A stretch of 64,000 nucleotides of DNA from Nitrosomonas sp. sh817 (lineage in GTDB: Bacteria; Pseudomonadota; Gammaproteobacteria; Burkholderiales; Nitrosomonadaceae), in assembly GCF_030908545.1 (NCBI RefSeq), contig NZ_CP133083.1, positions 2,551,691 to 2,615,690 on the forward strand, written 5' to 3'. Numbering within the stretch: position 1 is the stretch's first letter; each line of letters opens with the position of its first letter. Shown piece after piece: positions 34,978 to 44,003 of the stretch. The position numbers were made by a program, and so were the translations under genes. The notes under the pieces are model-generated. The model had not been told where the DNA came from, made no database searches, and saw only the letters and a list, made by a program, of their open reading frames with translations.

Positions 34978-35029
34978 CATAATGTTGTCACAGGAAATAT
35001 GAAACTTTCTCTACCGATTATTCAAACGC

Positions 35030-36125
35030 GGATTCAACTTCGAAGTGCAACACCTAGCGGTGGCTTGGTATAGCGCACCGTCTTTCCGAAGAACACCTCA
35101 AACGGGGTTCTGAATCCAAGCACCTTGCGCGGTCGATGGTTGAGTCTATCCACCGCCCATTGTACTTGTTCCTGGGTCACCTTAATCAATTCCATTCCCT
35201 TGGGGAAATACTGCCGCAGCAGACCATTGCTGTTCTCGTTCAAGCCGCGCTCCCATGAATGATAAGGATGAGCGAAGTAGATATCCACATTGAGTTTCGC
35301 AGCAATGGTTTCATGCTCCGCAAATTCTTTCCCGTTGTCGAATGTCATGGTGTGGCACTTGCGTTTATGGGGGCGCAGCAATCGCGTTACCGCCGCCGTT
35401 ACGCCCGATGCATGTTTGCCGGGCACTTGGGCTGCCAGAATGTAGCGCGACTTCCTCTCGGCCAGCGTAACCAATGCGCCTTGATGGTTCTTGCCGATTA
35501 CGGTGTCGCCCTCCCAGTCGCCTATGCGGTTCTTCTGATCCACGATCCCCGGACGCTCATCAATGCCGATCCGGTTCTTGATCGTGCCCCGGCGCTCTTG
35601 ACCGCTCGCATAACGCTTCCTGCGGGGCTTCTGGCAACGCAAATGCCGCCACAGGTCGCCACCTCGACGCTTGTCTGCATATATGTGCAAGTAGATCGTC
35701 TCGTGACTGATCTGCAACACACTTTCCAAAGCAAGTCGACGGGCCGCTTGCTCCGGACTCATGTCCAGCCGAACCAATCGCTCAACTTCCGTCCAGTCCG
35801 ACATTGATAAACGCTGGGCGTTGGCGCATTGTTTTCGGCGCTCGTTCCGTAATTCCTGCGCCTGCTTGGGATACCAGTCACGCCGACCCTTGTTCCGCCT
35901 GAATTCCCGCGAAATCGTCGACTTGCTCACGCCCACTGCATCCGCTATTCGCGATTGGTTCAAACCCGCCTTCTTCAAGCCGGAAATCTGGTATCGTTGC
36001 TCGCTGGTGAGCTGCTTGTAGTGCTTCATCTGTGCTCCTTCTACTTGGTCGTTTAAGAAGCTCCGATACTACCGCAGCTTGCTTCCTAAACTTCCTTACA
36101 AAAGTTGCACTTCAATTTTGAATCC
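35030..36125 (-). mobile_element. IS30-family insertion sequence
   Basis: About 1.1 kb bounded by imperfect inverted repeats: GGATTCAACTTCGAAGTGCA at the left and, read inwards from the right, GGATTCAAAATTGAAGTGCA. It carries one transposase gene. It lies between the brnTA and vapBC modules. No clear target duplication was identified. Confidence 0.85.
35034..36029 (-). CDS. IS30-family transposase
   Basis: 331 residues: N-terminal helix-turn-helix (GLNQSRIADAVGVSKSTISR) and a DDE catalytic domain with DWEGDTVIGKNHQGALVTL, TFDNGKEFAEHE and the late Glu in RGLNENSNGLLRQYFPKG. It appears intact. This is the only IS30 copy in the window. Confidence 0.95.
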   Translation of the reverse strand: MKHYKQLTSEQRYQISGLKKAGLNQSRIADAVGVSKSTISREFRRNKGRRDWYPKQAQELRNERRKQCANAQRLSMSDWTEVERLVRLDMSPEQAARRLALESVLQISHETIYLHIYADKRRGGDLWRHLRCQKPRRKRYASGQERRGTIKNRIGIDERPGIVDQKNRIGDWEGDTVIGKNHQGALVTLAERKSRYILAAQVPGKHASGVTAAVTRLLRPHKRKCHTMTFDNGKEFAEHETIAAKLNVDIYFAHPYHSWERGLNENSNGLLRQYFPKGMELIKVTQEQVQWAVDRLNHRPRKVLGFRTPFEVFFGKTVRYTKPPLGVALRS

Positions 36126-36178
36126 ACCAAACATAAGAAAGGGAAAGTGTTTCGAGCAGTTGAGTATTTATGTGAAAA

Positions 36179-36577
36179 TCACAAAACCGATGCATCTTTA
36201 AGCTGAAGATGTGCAACCCATGGATCGAAATCACGATCGGAGAAAAGCAAAGGCGTTTTGGTTTCGACGCAATACGTAGCGATAAGGCAATCGATGGTTT
36301 TTCGGATGGTAATGCCTTGTTTCCTGAGTGCGCGATAATTTTGAGCAGACTTAATCGCCAGATCGGTATTGCACAGCCGCACTTGCTGAAGCTCGGTCAG
36401 CAATGATTTGGCGATCCGGTAATCCTTGTCGCTCCTGAATCCTTGCAGCACTTCCGCCAGGATTAAATCCCCGATAACAATCACCGTACTGGACAGATAG
36501 TGATCTAGCTTCTCGGTCTCATCAGTCAGCTTGCCGTTGAAGAAATCCACCCATACGCTGGTATCGACCACTACCAT
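36179..36577 (-). CDS. vapC: VapC-type PIN-domain toxin
   Basis: 132 residues. The PIN fold's acidic cluster is present: Asp5 in VVDTSVWVDFF, a Glu in LAEVLQGF, Asp in TIDCLIATYC and the late SDRDFDPW. VapC toxins are Mg-dependent ribonucleases, often cutting tRNA. Its start abuts the vapB stop with one shared base, so the two genes are translationally coupled. Confidence 0.92.
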   Translation of the reverse strand: MVVVDTSVWVDFFNGKLTDETEKLDHYLSSTVIVIGDLILAEVLQGFRSDKDYRIAKSLLTELQQVRLCNTDLAIKSAQNYRALRKQGITIRKTIDCLIATYCVETKTPLLFSDRDFDPWVAHLQLKDASVL

Positions 36578-36768
36578 CAGTCCGTTCTCATGTCATCGAG
36601 ATTGCCGTCCCAGTTCAACTTACCTCGATATTGCCTGATTTTTTCCTGTTTTTTAATTCTTATCAGCGTTAACAAACCGAGCTCTACTGCTTCCTTTTTG
36701 GTCTTTACTCCCGTGAGTTTGATGACTTCATCCATCAATTGGTCGTCAATAACAATATTGGTTCTCAT
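36577..36768 (-). CDS. vapB: VapB-type antitoxin
   Basis: 63 residues. The start at 36768 (MRTNIVIDDQLMDEVI) follows GGAGGC and matches the DUF2191/VapB ribbon-helix-helix N-terminus; the open frame upstream is not needed. The C-terminal KLNWDGNLDDMR segment wraps the toxin active site in related pairs. First gene of the vapBC operon. Confidence 0.9.
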   Translation of the reverse strand: MRTNIVIDDQLMDEVIKLTGVKTKKEAVELGLLTLIRIKKQEKIRQYRGKLNWDGNLDDMRTD

Positions 36769-36851
36769 CACGCCTCCATGTGTATAGTCATGCATTATTC
36801 TACACATAGATTACAGAACATACTTATAAATTCTCTGTTGCTAGCGATTAA

Positions 36852-37601
36852 TTAGTCAATTGCCGCAGTAAACCATCGCTGAATAATTTCAGCCAACCAC
36901 CCCGGCTCATCCAACGGCAAATCATGCCCGGCGGATTCGTGCTCGACATAATCAGCATTCCAGGTTTGCATGAGTTTCTGGCTGCAGCGGTAATCGACCA
37001 GCCGGTCCGAACGACTGGTTACGACCAGCAGCGGTTGCTGCGGTTTGGCTGTCACTGAAAATCTCATGGCAGCAAGCAATTGGTTTTTGGCGCTGATTGG
37101 CGATACCGGATTTTGCCGTTGCCATTGCTGCCAGTTTTGAAGCAACTTGCCGTCATGCGAATAGCGATTGGAAGTCAACCGCAGAATATCCGCTTCCCTT
37201 TGCTCGGCGGAATGAAAAATCAGGGATAGAACATGCGGATAAGCCGTCCAGCGCAAGCGATGATAAAACGGTGACAGCGGTCTGGCACTGGTGTTAATCA
37301 GCACGGCCGTTTCGATTTCGGCAGGATAGCGCGTCATCCAATCGATGGCGATCATGCCACCCATCGACAAAGCGACCAGCCGGATAGGCTGGCTTAAATC
37401 GACTTGCTGGCGTAGCGCATCGGTCATACCAACGATGGTGTCCGGACTGGTTTCATGATTGCGCAAACCGTTGCCGGGAATGTCCGGCATACCGATCAAC
37501 GCGCCAGGAAATTGTTGCTGCAATTGGGCAGGAAACTCGCCCCAGTGCCGTGCTTCGCGCCATAAACCCCGCAGCAGCACGAAATGCGCCGGACGGTTCA
37601 T
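36852..37601 (-). CDS. Alpha/beta hydrolase
   Basis: About 249 residues. The nucleophile elbow is ALSMGGM (Ser near residue 95), with the acid probably in TSRSDRLVDY and the His in ESAGHDLPLDEP. The start at 37601 forms an ATGA overlap with the upstream M14 peptidase gene; an ATG nine bases earlier is equally open. Substrate unknown; the fold resembles small esterases of the pimeloyl-ACP esterase/menaquinone type. It works in an operon with the M14 protein. Confidence 0.82.
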   Translation of the reverse strand: MNRPAHFVLLRGLWREARHWGEFPAQLQQQFPGALIGMPDIPGNGLRNHETSPDTIVGMTDALRQQVDLSQPIRLVALSMGGMIAIDWMTRYPAEIETAVLINTSARPLSPFYHRLRWTAYPHVLSLIFHSAEQREADILRLTSNRYSHDGKLLQNWQQWQRQNPVSPISAKNQLLAAMRFSVTAKPQQPLLVVTSRSDRLVDYRCSQKLMQTWNADYVEHESAGHDLPLDEPGWLAEIIQRWFTAAID

Positions 37602-38626
37602 GGATACCATAGCGCCAGCGCTTGTTGTTCCAATTGCGCCGCATCGCTGCGGTCAAGCCAATTCTGGTATGACAATGTGGCGTGCAGCAGAAATTCCATC
37701 AAAATCAAATGACTTCTTAATACCCGGTTGAGCCGGTGCGGTTTGATCGGATGATACAAACCGAGCAGTTGCCGCAGTTGCAGCGGATTCTTGCGGATCC
37801 AACGCCACGAACCCATTTCCAGCGTCAGCGGTAGAAAAATTGCGTCATTTTGCAGTGATTGCAAATATAAAAAATCCCACAAATCGCCATGCACCAGATA
37901 ATGTTGCGATTGCGGCTCGAACAAATAATCCTGATGCGGGTAGGTTTGCATGAACAGGTTGCGCAAATAACAAACTTCCTTCAAATGCTTGATCGGCTCG
38001 AGTCTGCTGCGGGCGTACGGAAACCAGATTTGATTTCGGAATCCGAAGCCGGAATGGCAATCAAGCACCAGGCTGAACGGTGCGGGAAACACTTCCTGTG
38101 AAATATAATCGCACAGCGCCTGCGCTTCCAATTGCATCGGCGCATTGCTTTTGCCGCGATACCACGGCAAAGCGGGTGAAATCCGGTGACCGCCTGCCAG
38201 TAAAATGGTTTTTTCATAACTATCGACCGGCGCATTACGCATCAAATCGACGCCTTGTGAATTGGCGCGGGTGTTATTCAACATTCCGGCAGGATTGACG
38301 ATCGGCAGAAAATTTATCCGTACCCGTTGCAAAATGTCAGCAAAAACCCGGTCCCACTTCAGCCGCTCCAGCAACCCTTCCAGATAAGCAATGACGACTT
38401 GGGTGCCGATACGCTCCAGTCCATGAACACCGGCAACATACGTTACACAAGGCACGCCCGGATCGCGGTTACCCAACGTCAGGGCATAGACCGGCAGCAA
38501 TTCATCGCGATAGGGAATCTGGCAGATTATTTGACTCTGTAAAAACCCGGCATGCGGCTCTTGAACAATTGCCTCAATTTGTTCAAGTTCGGGAAACGAC
38601 CGGCTGGTAGTAGAGGGTGCGCGCAT
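37598..38626 (-). CDS. M14-family zinc carboxypeptidase / deacylase
   Basis: 342 residues. Zinc ligands are visible: GVHGLERIG (HxxE) near residue 72 and LDCHSGFG (His) near 190, with NPAGMLNNTRANSQGVDLMR between them containing the carboxylate-binding Asn/Arg. It is related to succinylglutamate desuccinylase/M14 peptidases with an extra C-terminal helical part. Likely acts in the cytoplasm since there is no signal peptide. It is translationally coupled to the hydrolase gene, suggesting successive hydrolytic steps on one substrate. Confidence 0.82.
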   Translation of the reverse strand: MRAPSTTSRSFPELEQIEAIVQEPHAGFLQSQIICQIPYRDELLPVYALTLGNRDPGVPCVTYVAGVHGLERIGTQVVIAYLEGLLERLKWDRVFADILQRVRINFLPIVNPAGMLNNTRANSQGVDLMRNAPVDSYEKTILLAGGHRISPALPWYRGKSNAPMQLEAQALCDYISQEVFPAPFSLVLDCHSGFGFRNQIWFPYARSRLEPIKHLKEVCYLRNLFMQTYPHQDYLFEPQSQHYLVHGDLWDFLYLQSLQNDAIFLPLTLEMGSWRWIRKNPLQLRQLLGLYHPIKPHRLNRVLRSHLILMEFLLHATLSYQNWLDRSDAAQLEQQALALWYP

Positions 38627-38763
38627 TGTCGATAACTGATTTACCGGAATCCCGATTATTAGAAAATTCAGATGTTACTTGAAACCGCACTGTCGAACTA
38701 CCGCACCGCGCGATGAAAACCGGCTGCTACTTACCTCGGCAGTCTGTTTGCATCCAGCGATAC

Positions 38764-38915
38764 TTTAGGGAAACACTGATTAATTCAACGAATGAGATGA
38801 AGCACGAGGCGCACGGAACGCAGCAACCGAGACATATCAACATGATAGGCGAGGATGCGAGTACCGCGTAACGAAGTGATTCGCTCGTGCAGTCAATTAA
38901 TCAGCGTTTCCTTAG
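38764..38915 (+). repeat. MITE-like repeat family A, copy 3
   Basis: About 150 bases from TTTAGGGAAACACTGATTAA to TTAATCAGCGTTTCCTTAG. Its right end supplies the TAA stop of the convergent flavoprotein gene (38912-38914). With 38627-38763, which shows nothing, it fills the gap downstream of the M14 gene start. Confidence 0.87.
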
Positions 38916-40078
38916 ATTTTGGCGGCATGCTTACGGCTTAATCCCGAAAGGTTCATTTCCAACTTACGCTTCAACGATGGCAGCCGGTTCAAGATGCGCA
39001 AAACAATGTTTCGTACACAGCGTTTCACAACATTTTGCATCGTGGCCACCCCCATCAACCTCCCAGCGATTTGCAGAACCTCTGCCGCCGCCGGTTTGCG
39101 TTTGAATTCATAGCGATCAAGATGGTAGTCGTCGCAACGCCCCGATATGACGTCGCCCAAAATGCGACCGAGAAGGCAAGCGTCCACCAATCCGGTATTC
39201 ATGCCCTGCCCGCCAGCAGGACTGTGCACATGCGCCGCATCGCCCATCAAAAACAAATGCCCTTTACGATAGCGCTCGGCCAAGCGATGATGCACCCGAA
39301 AGCGCGAACTCCAGATCACATTTCGAACCTTGGCGTCATATTCCGGGCCGCGGCTATCAATCAAGGCTTGAATATCCACAAGCTGAGGATGCTCCGGCGC
39401 GGTATCAACCGCTGCGACAATGCGGTAACGGTTTTCCTCGGGAAGCGGCGCCACCACGACCATGCCTTCGGGTGATAAGAACAACGATACTTCACTTTGC
39501 GACAAGGGCCAATCCATGTCGACATCTGCCAGTATAAAAGACTCATCGTAGGTTCCGCCTGAAAAACCAATGCCAGCCGTTTGCCTCACTAAACTGTGCA
39601 TGCCATCCGCACCAACGGCATACCGTGCCTGAACGGCGCTGGTGCCCTGTTGGTTTGCAATCCGCGCCGTCACACCACCTGTCGTCTGTGCTATCGCTTC
39701 AGCGACAGAACCCCAGCACACCGCCCCGCCTGCTTTTGATAAAGCCTCCAGAAGGATCCGTTCGGTGCGATCCTGCGGAATCATCAAAAGAAAAGGATGC
39801 TCGGTCGGCAGTTTATCGAAATTCAATTGCAGCAATTTCTGACCGCGGTCCCGCATGCAGAAACGGGTGACCTTCAAGCCTTTCTCCACCAGCGGCTGTG
39901 CCACACCAAGTTCGTCAAGCACATCCAGCGTATGCGCATGAATGACCGCCGCTCTCGATGTGTTTTCTATATCCAGCCTGCGTTCAACAACGATGCAATC
40001 GATACCTGCCTTTTTAAGCGATAGGGCCAGTGCCAGGCCGGTCGGGCCGGCACCTACGATGAGTACATCAGTTTTCAT
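38912..40078 (-). CDS. FAD-dependent aromatic-ring-hydroxylase-like monooxygenase
   Basis: 388 residues. The dinucleotide motif VGAGPTGLALALSLKKAG is at residues 8-25, the DG-type motif near VGADGMHSLVR, and the FAD ribityl motif GDAAHVHSPAGGQGMNTGL near 285. A group A flavin monooxygenase using NAD(P)H and O2 to hydroxylate a phenolic or polyketide-like substrate, also seen in antibiotic-inactivating enzymes. The stop is formed by the end of a family A repeat, so the natural C-terminus may have been altered. It is the last gene of the TetR-controlled operon, 18 bases after the hydrolase remnant. Confidence 0.87.
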   Translation of the reverse strand: MKTDVLIVGAGPTGLALALSLKKAGIDCIVVERRLDIENTSRAAVIHAHTLDVLDELGVAQPLVEKGLKVTRFCMRDRGQKLLQLNFDKLPTEHPFLLMIPQDRTERILLEALSKAGGAVCWGSVAEAIAQTTGGVTARIANQQGTSAVQARYAVGADGMHSLVRQTAGIGFSGGTYDESFILADVDMDWPLSQSEVSLFLSPEGMVVVAPLPEENRYRIVAAVDTAPEHPQLVDIQALIDSRGPEYDAKVRNVIWSSRFRVHHRLAERYRKGHLFLMGDAAHVHSPAGGQGMNTGLVDACLLGRILGDVISGRCDDYHLDRYEFKRKPAAAEVLQIAGRLMGVATMQNVVKRCVRNIVLRILNRLPSLKRKLEMNLSGLSRKHAAKI

Positions 40079-40267
40079 GAGGTATCTTCTCCCGATTTAA
40101 TTTGAGGCACTTGCCACAAAATCACTAAAGACTTCTGCTGCGCGATTCACCAGCACCGATAGGTGCCCATCCTCCGGATAAACTTTAAGTCTGGCATCCG
40201 GAATCCGATCTGCCAGGTACTTGGCCATTGCAGGCGGAGTATGCCGATCGTTACCGCCATGATACAA

Positions 40268-40857
40268 CTAAACAACCACCGGCTAAAGCCGGTGGGTTTG
40301 AGTTACGGACTGAAAGTCCGGATACGCGTCGACTAAACGACGCGTCTTATTCCGGCTCCATTTTAAAATTGTCGTTTGGATTTGGCTCAAAATGATGCTC
40401 CAAGTATTGTTTGATCATCTCTTCTGTCATCTGACCTACTGTCACGCAGAAATACCCATCGCGCCCAAAAATGCCTTCCCCAGTACCGCTTCTTCAAGTG
40501 AGGAAATTCTTCAAACAGATAGCTCGATGTTCGTCCTTTTAGCCGCCTCATGATCTCACTCGGAGCCATCTCCGGCGGACAACTCACCAGAATATGCACA
40601 TGATCCTTACTTACTACACCCTGTACAATTCTCATTTCAAATGCTTCACACGTCTGACGAACCAACTCTCGTACTCGTTCTGCTACTTCTCCCTTCAGAA
40701 TCTTATATCTATACTTCGTTACCCATACAAAATGATATTCAATCTGATAAACCGTATGACTTCCATGTCTATAATCCATGCCACACCTCCTGTGTGGCAT
40801 ATTCTCGCAGCTAAAGCTGACCGGCTGAAGCCGGTGGTTTTAACCTTATGATGGACA
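40268..40857 (-). mobile_element. IS200-like element, copy 2 (frameshifted)
   Basis: 590 bases, inserted in the hydrolase gene with no target duplication. The ends are fixed to within one base by restoring the interrupted reading frame. It is one base longer than copy 1 because of an extra A at 40458. Confidence 0.92.
40347..40779 (-). pseudogene. tnpA: IS200 transposase TnpA, frameshifted
   Basis: Compared with 11578-12009 it has one inserted base at 40458, which shifts the frame after HFWAR and replaces the part with the catalytic Tyr; translation ends at 40387. The HUH motif itself is intact (DHVHIL). Thus this copy has the right histidines and no tyrosine, while the other has the tyrosine and lost a histidine. 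Confidence 0.9.
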
Positions 40858-41581
40858 ATAAACCGGTATACGTATCCCTTCCAGGGCATAGCCGTGATTT
40901 CGTGCAATCAGTGCGGCATCCTGCATGACGCCACAGATTCCCGGCGCGTAGGCTTCCTTGAGACTAACGCCCAAGCGAGTCAACACCATTGTATTGCTCG
41001 CAAGGAATTGGCGGTCTGGTTCGGACAGCATCCCGGCCAATACCTTCACTGCTTTCTGCGCATCGCGCATGAACATCACGCGATCTATAAGCATCAAGGG
41101 AGCAATCAACCAAGGATGAATGCGCGCAAGTGCGAACAGTGCTTTGAGCATGGGCAATTCACCCTTGCGAATGGCGGCATCCTGCCTCGGCGCCATCCCC
41201 GATACCACGCCGACAAAGTTCAGCCGTGACGGAATGCTGTGGGCACATGCCAGCGCATAAGGCCCACCGCAGGAAGTACCGAGCACACCAAATCTTACGT
41301 GCCCAAGCTTATCTGCAAGTTGACACATATCGTTCGGCCAATCGGTTATTTTCCGCTTCGGCATTAAAGATGTTTTTCCGAAGCCCGGTCGTTCCGGCGC
41401 AACCACGAAAATACCCGCGGATTTGGCTTGTTCGTGAATCAGTGCAGCCTGATAACGGCTGCCGGGAAAACCATGCATGAAGTACAGCGGCTTACCTTCA
41501 ACCCGACCGTAACATGCATAAGCCAGCGTCCTGCCATCATTCAGCTTAAGCGTATACGTATCTGTCATATTCATCCTCTTA

Positions 41582-42701
41582 TTGATCCGGCCAGATGAAG
41601 TTTGAAGTTTCAAGCGGCATATTTGACCCTCGGATCTTGAAAGAAGCTTTTGACCCGTTCGGGTGATTGTTCAAGTTTAACCATGTGTTCGGTGGCAGCG
41701 AGTTTGAGTTTGGCCTTGGTGCGCACCGGCACTTTCGTCCCGATGGCATGCTTGAGGTCGGCATTGAGGCGTTCCTCCGGATTCAGTTCCGGGCTATAGC
41801 TGGGCAGGTAGAACAGCTCGATTTTGTCTTGTCGTTCAGCGACCCATGCCTTGACCTGTTTGCTGTGATGAACCCGCAGATTGTCGAGAATCAAGAATAC
41901 CTTCTTCCCGGCATCCTTGATCAGCGCTTCGAGGAATTCGATCAGCCTGTCGGCGTTGAAGGCCTCGTCGATAATCATCCAGCGTGTTTTGCCCTGATTC
42001 GTCACTGCGGCAATCATCGATAGCTTCTGTCGCGTACCACCAGCCGCGTAGGTGACTGGCGTCTTGCCTGCCGGAGCATAGCAACGACCGCGCACATCGG
42101 TATTGACCAAGGCGGTTTCATCGCCCCAGTGAATCTCGCCGCCTTCCGCCTTGGCGCGCTTCTCAATTTCCGGGTATTGCTCGTTGAGCCAGGCTTGTAC
42201 GGCTTCAGGCCGCTGCTCATAGGCCTTCTTGATCGGCTTCTGGGGAGTGAAACCCCAACGTGACAGATAGTTGCCTACGCCGCGCACCGACAGCTTGATG
42301 CTGTACTCCCGCTCTATCAGTTGCATGACCGCCGCCCGATTCCACAGCGCAAATTCCATCTTCAGTTGCTCCGGGCGCTTGTCACAAATGATCTTGCGGA
42401 TGGCTTGTTCCTGCTCCTCTGTCAGTGACCGCCCTTGACCAGTACGCTTGCCTCGCATCCCTGGCTTCAGGGCGGAAAATCCGCCTTCTTCATACCGATC
42501 TATCGCAAACCGAACTGTCGGATACGAAAGCCCACTGAGCTCAACGATTTGCATCACGCCGTAGCCCTTGCGATGCAACCGCACCACTTGCTTGCGCCGT
42601 TCATGCAGTTGCTCCAGCGTCGAATATCTTGCGTCGTCTTTTTCCATTTCAACAAGATGGGGGGCGATTCATAAATTTCAAGTATTATTGTGCCGAGTCA
42701 A
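41582..42701 (-). mobile_element. IS630-family element, copy 2
   Basis: 1120 bases flanked by TA on both sides (41580-41581, 42702-42703), inverted relative to copy 1. It is inserted in the TAA stop codon of the upstream glycosyltransferase gene; the element's own TATTGA replaces it, adding one Tyr. Confidence 0.93.
41610..42647 (-). CDS. IS630-family transposase
   Basis: 345 residues, identical to the product of 16171-17208; same helix-turn-helix and DDE motifs. It is intact and transcribed in the same direction as the operon it sits in, so read-through could still feed the downstream genes. Confidence 0.95.
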   Translation of the reverse strand: MEKDDARYSTLEQLHERRKQVVRLHRKGYGVMQIVELSGLSYPTVRFAIDRYEEGGFSALKPGMRGKRTGQGRSLTEEQEQAIRKIICDKRPEQLKMEFALWNRAAVMQLIEREYSIKLSVRGVGNYLSRWGFTPQKPIKKAYEQRPEAVQAWLNEQYPEIEKRAKAEGGEIHWGDETALVNTDVRGRCYAPAGKTPVTYAAGGTRQKLSMIAAVTNQGKTRWMIIDEAFNADRLIEFLEALIKDAGKKVFLILDNLRVHHSKQVKAWVAERQDKIELFYLPSYSPELNPEERLNADLKHAIGTKVPVRTKAKLKLAATEHMVKLEQSPERVKSFFQDPRVKYAA

Positions 42702-43933
42702 TAGTTTCGACACAAATCGTGGATGGCACGCACCGCGATCACCAAACCGTTTTCCTTGGAAACCGCTTCGCCCAATTTTGCAGCACGCGCGCTGACTTCC
42801 TCGCGCTCTATAAACTCGATGGCCTTTGTCAGTTCAGCCGCATTCATTTTGGCTGCTGTGACTGGCGCAGGCGCGATACCCAGTTTGGCCAGCCGGTCGG
42901 CCCAAAAAAATTGATCGCCGATGAAAGGCACGACGATGGAGGGCTTTCCTGCACGTGTCGCCGAGTGTGTAGTGCCGACTCCGCCATGATGAATGACTGC
43001 GGCAGTCTGCGGAAATAGCCAATCGTGCGGCACATTACCTATGGCAAGAATGTTGCCGGGCAGCGCGTTTTGTTCCAAACCGTTCCACCCCGGATAGAAA
43101 AGCGCACGACGGCCATTGAGCGACCGTACCAAGATATCGAGCATCTGCTTTTGATCAAATCCGCTCATGCTGCCAAACCCAATGTAAAGCGGCGGCGGTC
43201 CTGCATGCAAGAAATCCTCCAATTGATTTGGCGGTATCCAAGATCCTGCCGGTTGCAACCACTGTCCGCACATGCGGATATGCGCCGGCCAATCGGTCGG
43301 CTGCGGCAGCAAACTGGGAGAAATACCATAGAGCAGCGGAAAATCGGTCCAAAGCTTGTTACGTGCAGGCAAGCCGCAAACCGTTGCTCTCGCTTCATTC
43401 AGACCGTCCTTAAATGCTCGCCAAAACATGCCATTCACGAGATTGTGACTGGCACGGTTCAACCAGCCCGGTACCCAATTAGGCGGCAGAAAGGGAGAAG
43501 AAAATTCACACGTCGGCGTCATCGGGATTAAAGCTGCACCAATCGCAGGAATATTCAGACGTTCGGCAACTGAAAGAGCCACGAAACCGGCCATCCCGGA
43601 AAAAATGATTGCATCGCTGCCACGCGCACTCGCCAAAAGCTCGGCCATCCAGGCTGCGGTGTTCTCGTTGGCAATATTCGCCAAAAGCTTGGCGGTATCC
43701 TTAAAACCGGATTTCCGCGGCATCGTGTTTGGCCCCGCCATGCCCGCGGCCAAGCTTTTCCGGATATCGCCGGACAGTGCTTGCACCGGCACATTCAAAG
43801 CGTGAATCGACTCGAAAGTACCGGGATCCGCCAGCATCAGCGTTTCATAACCATTATCCATCAGCGCACGACTCAGCGCCGTCAGCGGACGGGTATCGCC
43901 TTCAGTGCCATAAGTCACGACAGTAAACTTCAT
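42698..43933 (-). CDS. UGT-like (GT1) glycosyltransferase
   Basis: 411 residues of the two-domain GT-B fold. The N-terminal TYGTEGDTRPLTALSRAL and C-terminal donor region FGSMSGFD, PHDWLFPQTAAVIHHGGVGTTHSATRAGKPSIVVPFIGDQ are the GT1/PSPG-like signature of sterol, macrolide and lipid glycosyltransferases. It transfers a sugar from a nucleotide donor to a small hydrophobic acceptor. First gene of the operon with hydrolase and monooxygenase, divergent from tetR. Its stop now comes from IS630, which leaves the enzyme essentially complete. Confidence 0.87.
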   Translation of the reverse strand: MKFTVVTYGTEGDTRPLTALSRALMDNGYETLMLADPGTFESIHALNVPVQALSGDIRKSLAAGMAGPNTMPRKSGFKDTAKLLANIANENTAAWMAELLASARGSDAIIFSGMAGFVALSVAERLNIPAIGAALIPMTPTCEFSSPFLPPNWVPGWLNRASHNLVNGMFWRAFKDGLNEARATVCGLPARNKLWTDFPLLYGISPSLLPQPTDWPAHIRMCGQWLQPAGSWIPPNQLEDFLHAGPPPLYIGFGSMSGFDQKQMLDILVRSLNGRRALFYPGWNGLEQNALPGNILAIGNVPHDWLFPQTAAVIHHGGVGTTHSATRAGKPSIVVPFIGDQFFWADRLAKLGIAPAPVTAAKMNAAELTKAIEFIEREEVSARAAKLGEAVSKENGLVIAVRAIHDLCRNY

Positions 43934-43957
43934 ATCTCAACCTCATTGACCTTTTAT

Positions 43958-43992
43958 AGGTATACGTCGTATACTTTAGCACGACGTATACT
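43958..43992. promoter_or_regulatory. Probable TetR operator between divergent genes
   Basis: GTATACGTCGTATAC (43960-43974) is palindromic except for its centre base, followed by a third half-site ACGACGTATAC (43981-43991). The pair lies between the glycosyltransferase start (43933) and the tetR start (44004), where it could block both promoters. Confidence 0.7.
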
Positions 43993-44003
43993 TTTTGGTC
44001 AAC

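Larger units (their letters stand above)
40097..41574 (-). pseudogene. Alpha/beta hydrolase gene interrupted by IS200
   Basis: Segments 41574-40858 and 40267-40097 join in frame to 295 residues when the IS is removed; the junction reads RIPVYLYHGGNDRHTPP. The N-terminal part has FMHGFPGSRYQA and the nucleophile elbow GTSCGGPYA (Cys or Ser nearby in place of the usual GxSxG, so the nucleophile may be Cys). The C-terminal part has the acid GGNDRH and the His in EDGHLSVL. The insertion removes the last Asp-His part from the first fragment, so no active enzyme is expected. AGAGG precedes the ATG at 41574. Confidence 0.88.

Noticed and set aside
16117-42701. Composite transposon bounded by the two IS630 copies
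   Set aside because: Each copy is flanked by its own TA duplication, and the genes around each copy rejoin perfectly, so they are separate insertions.
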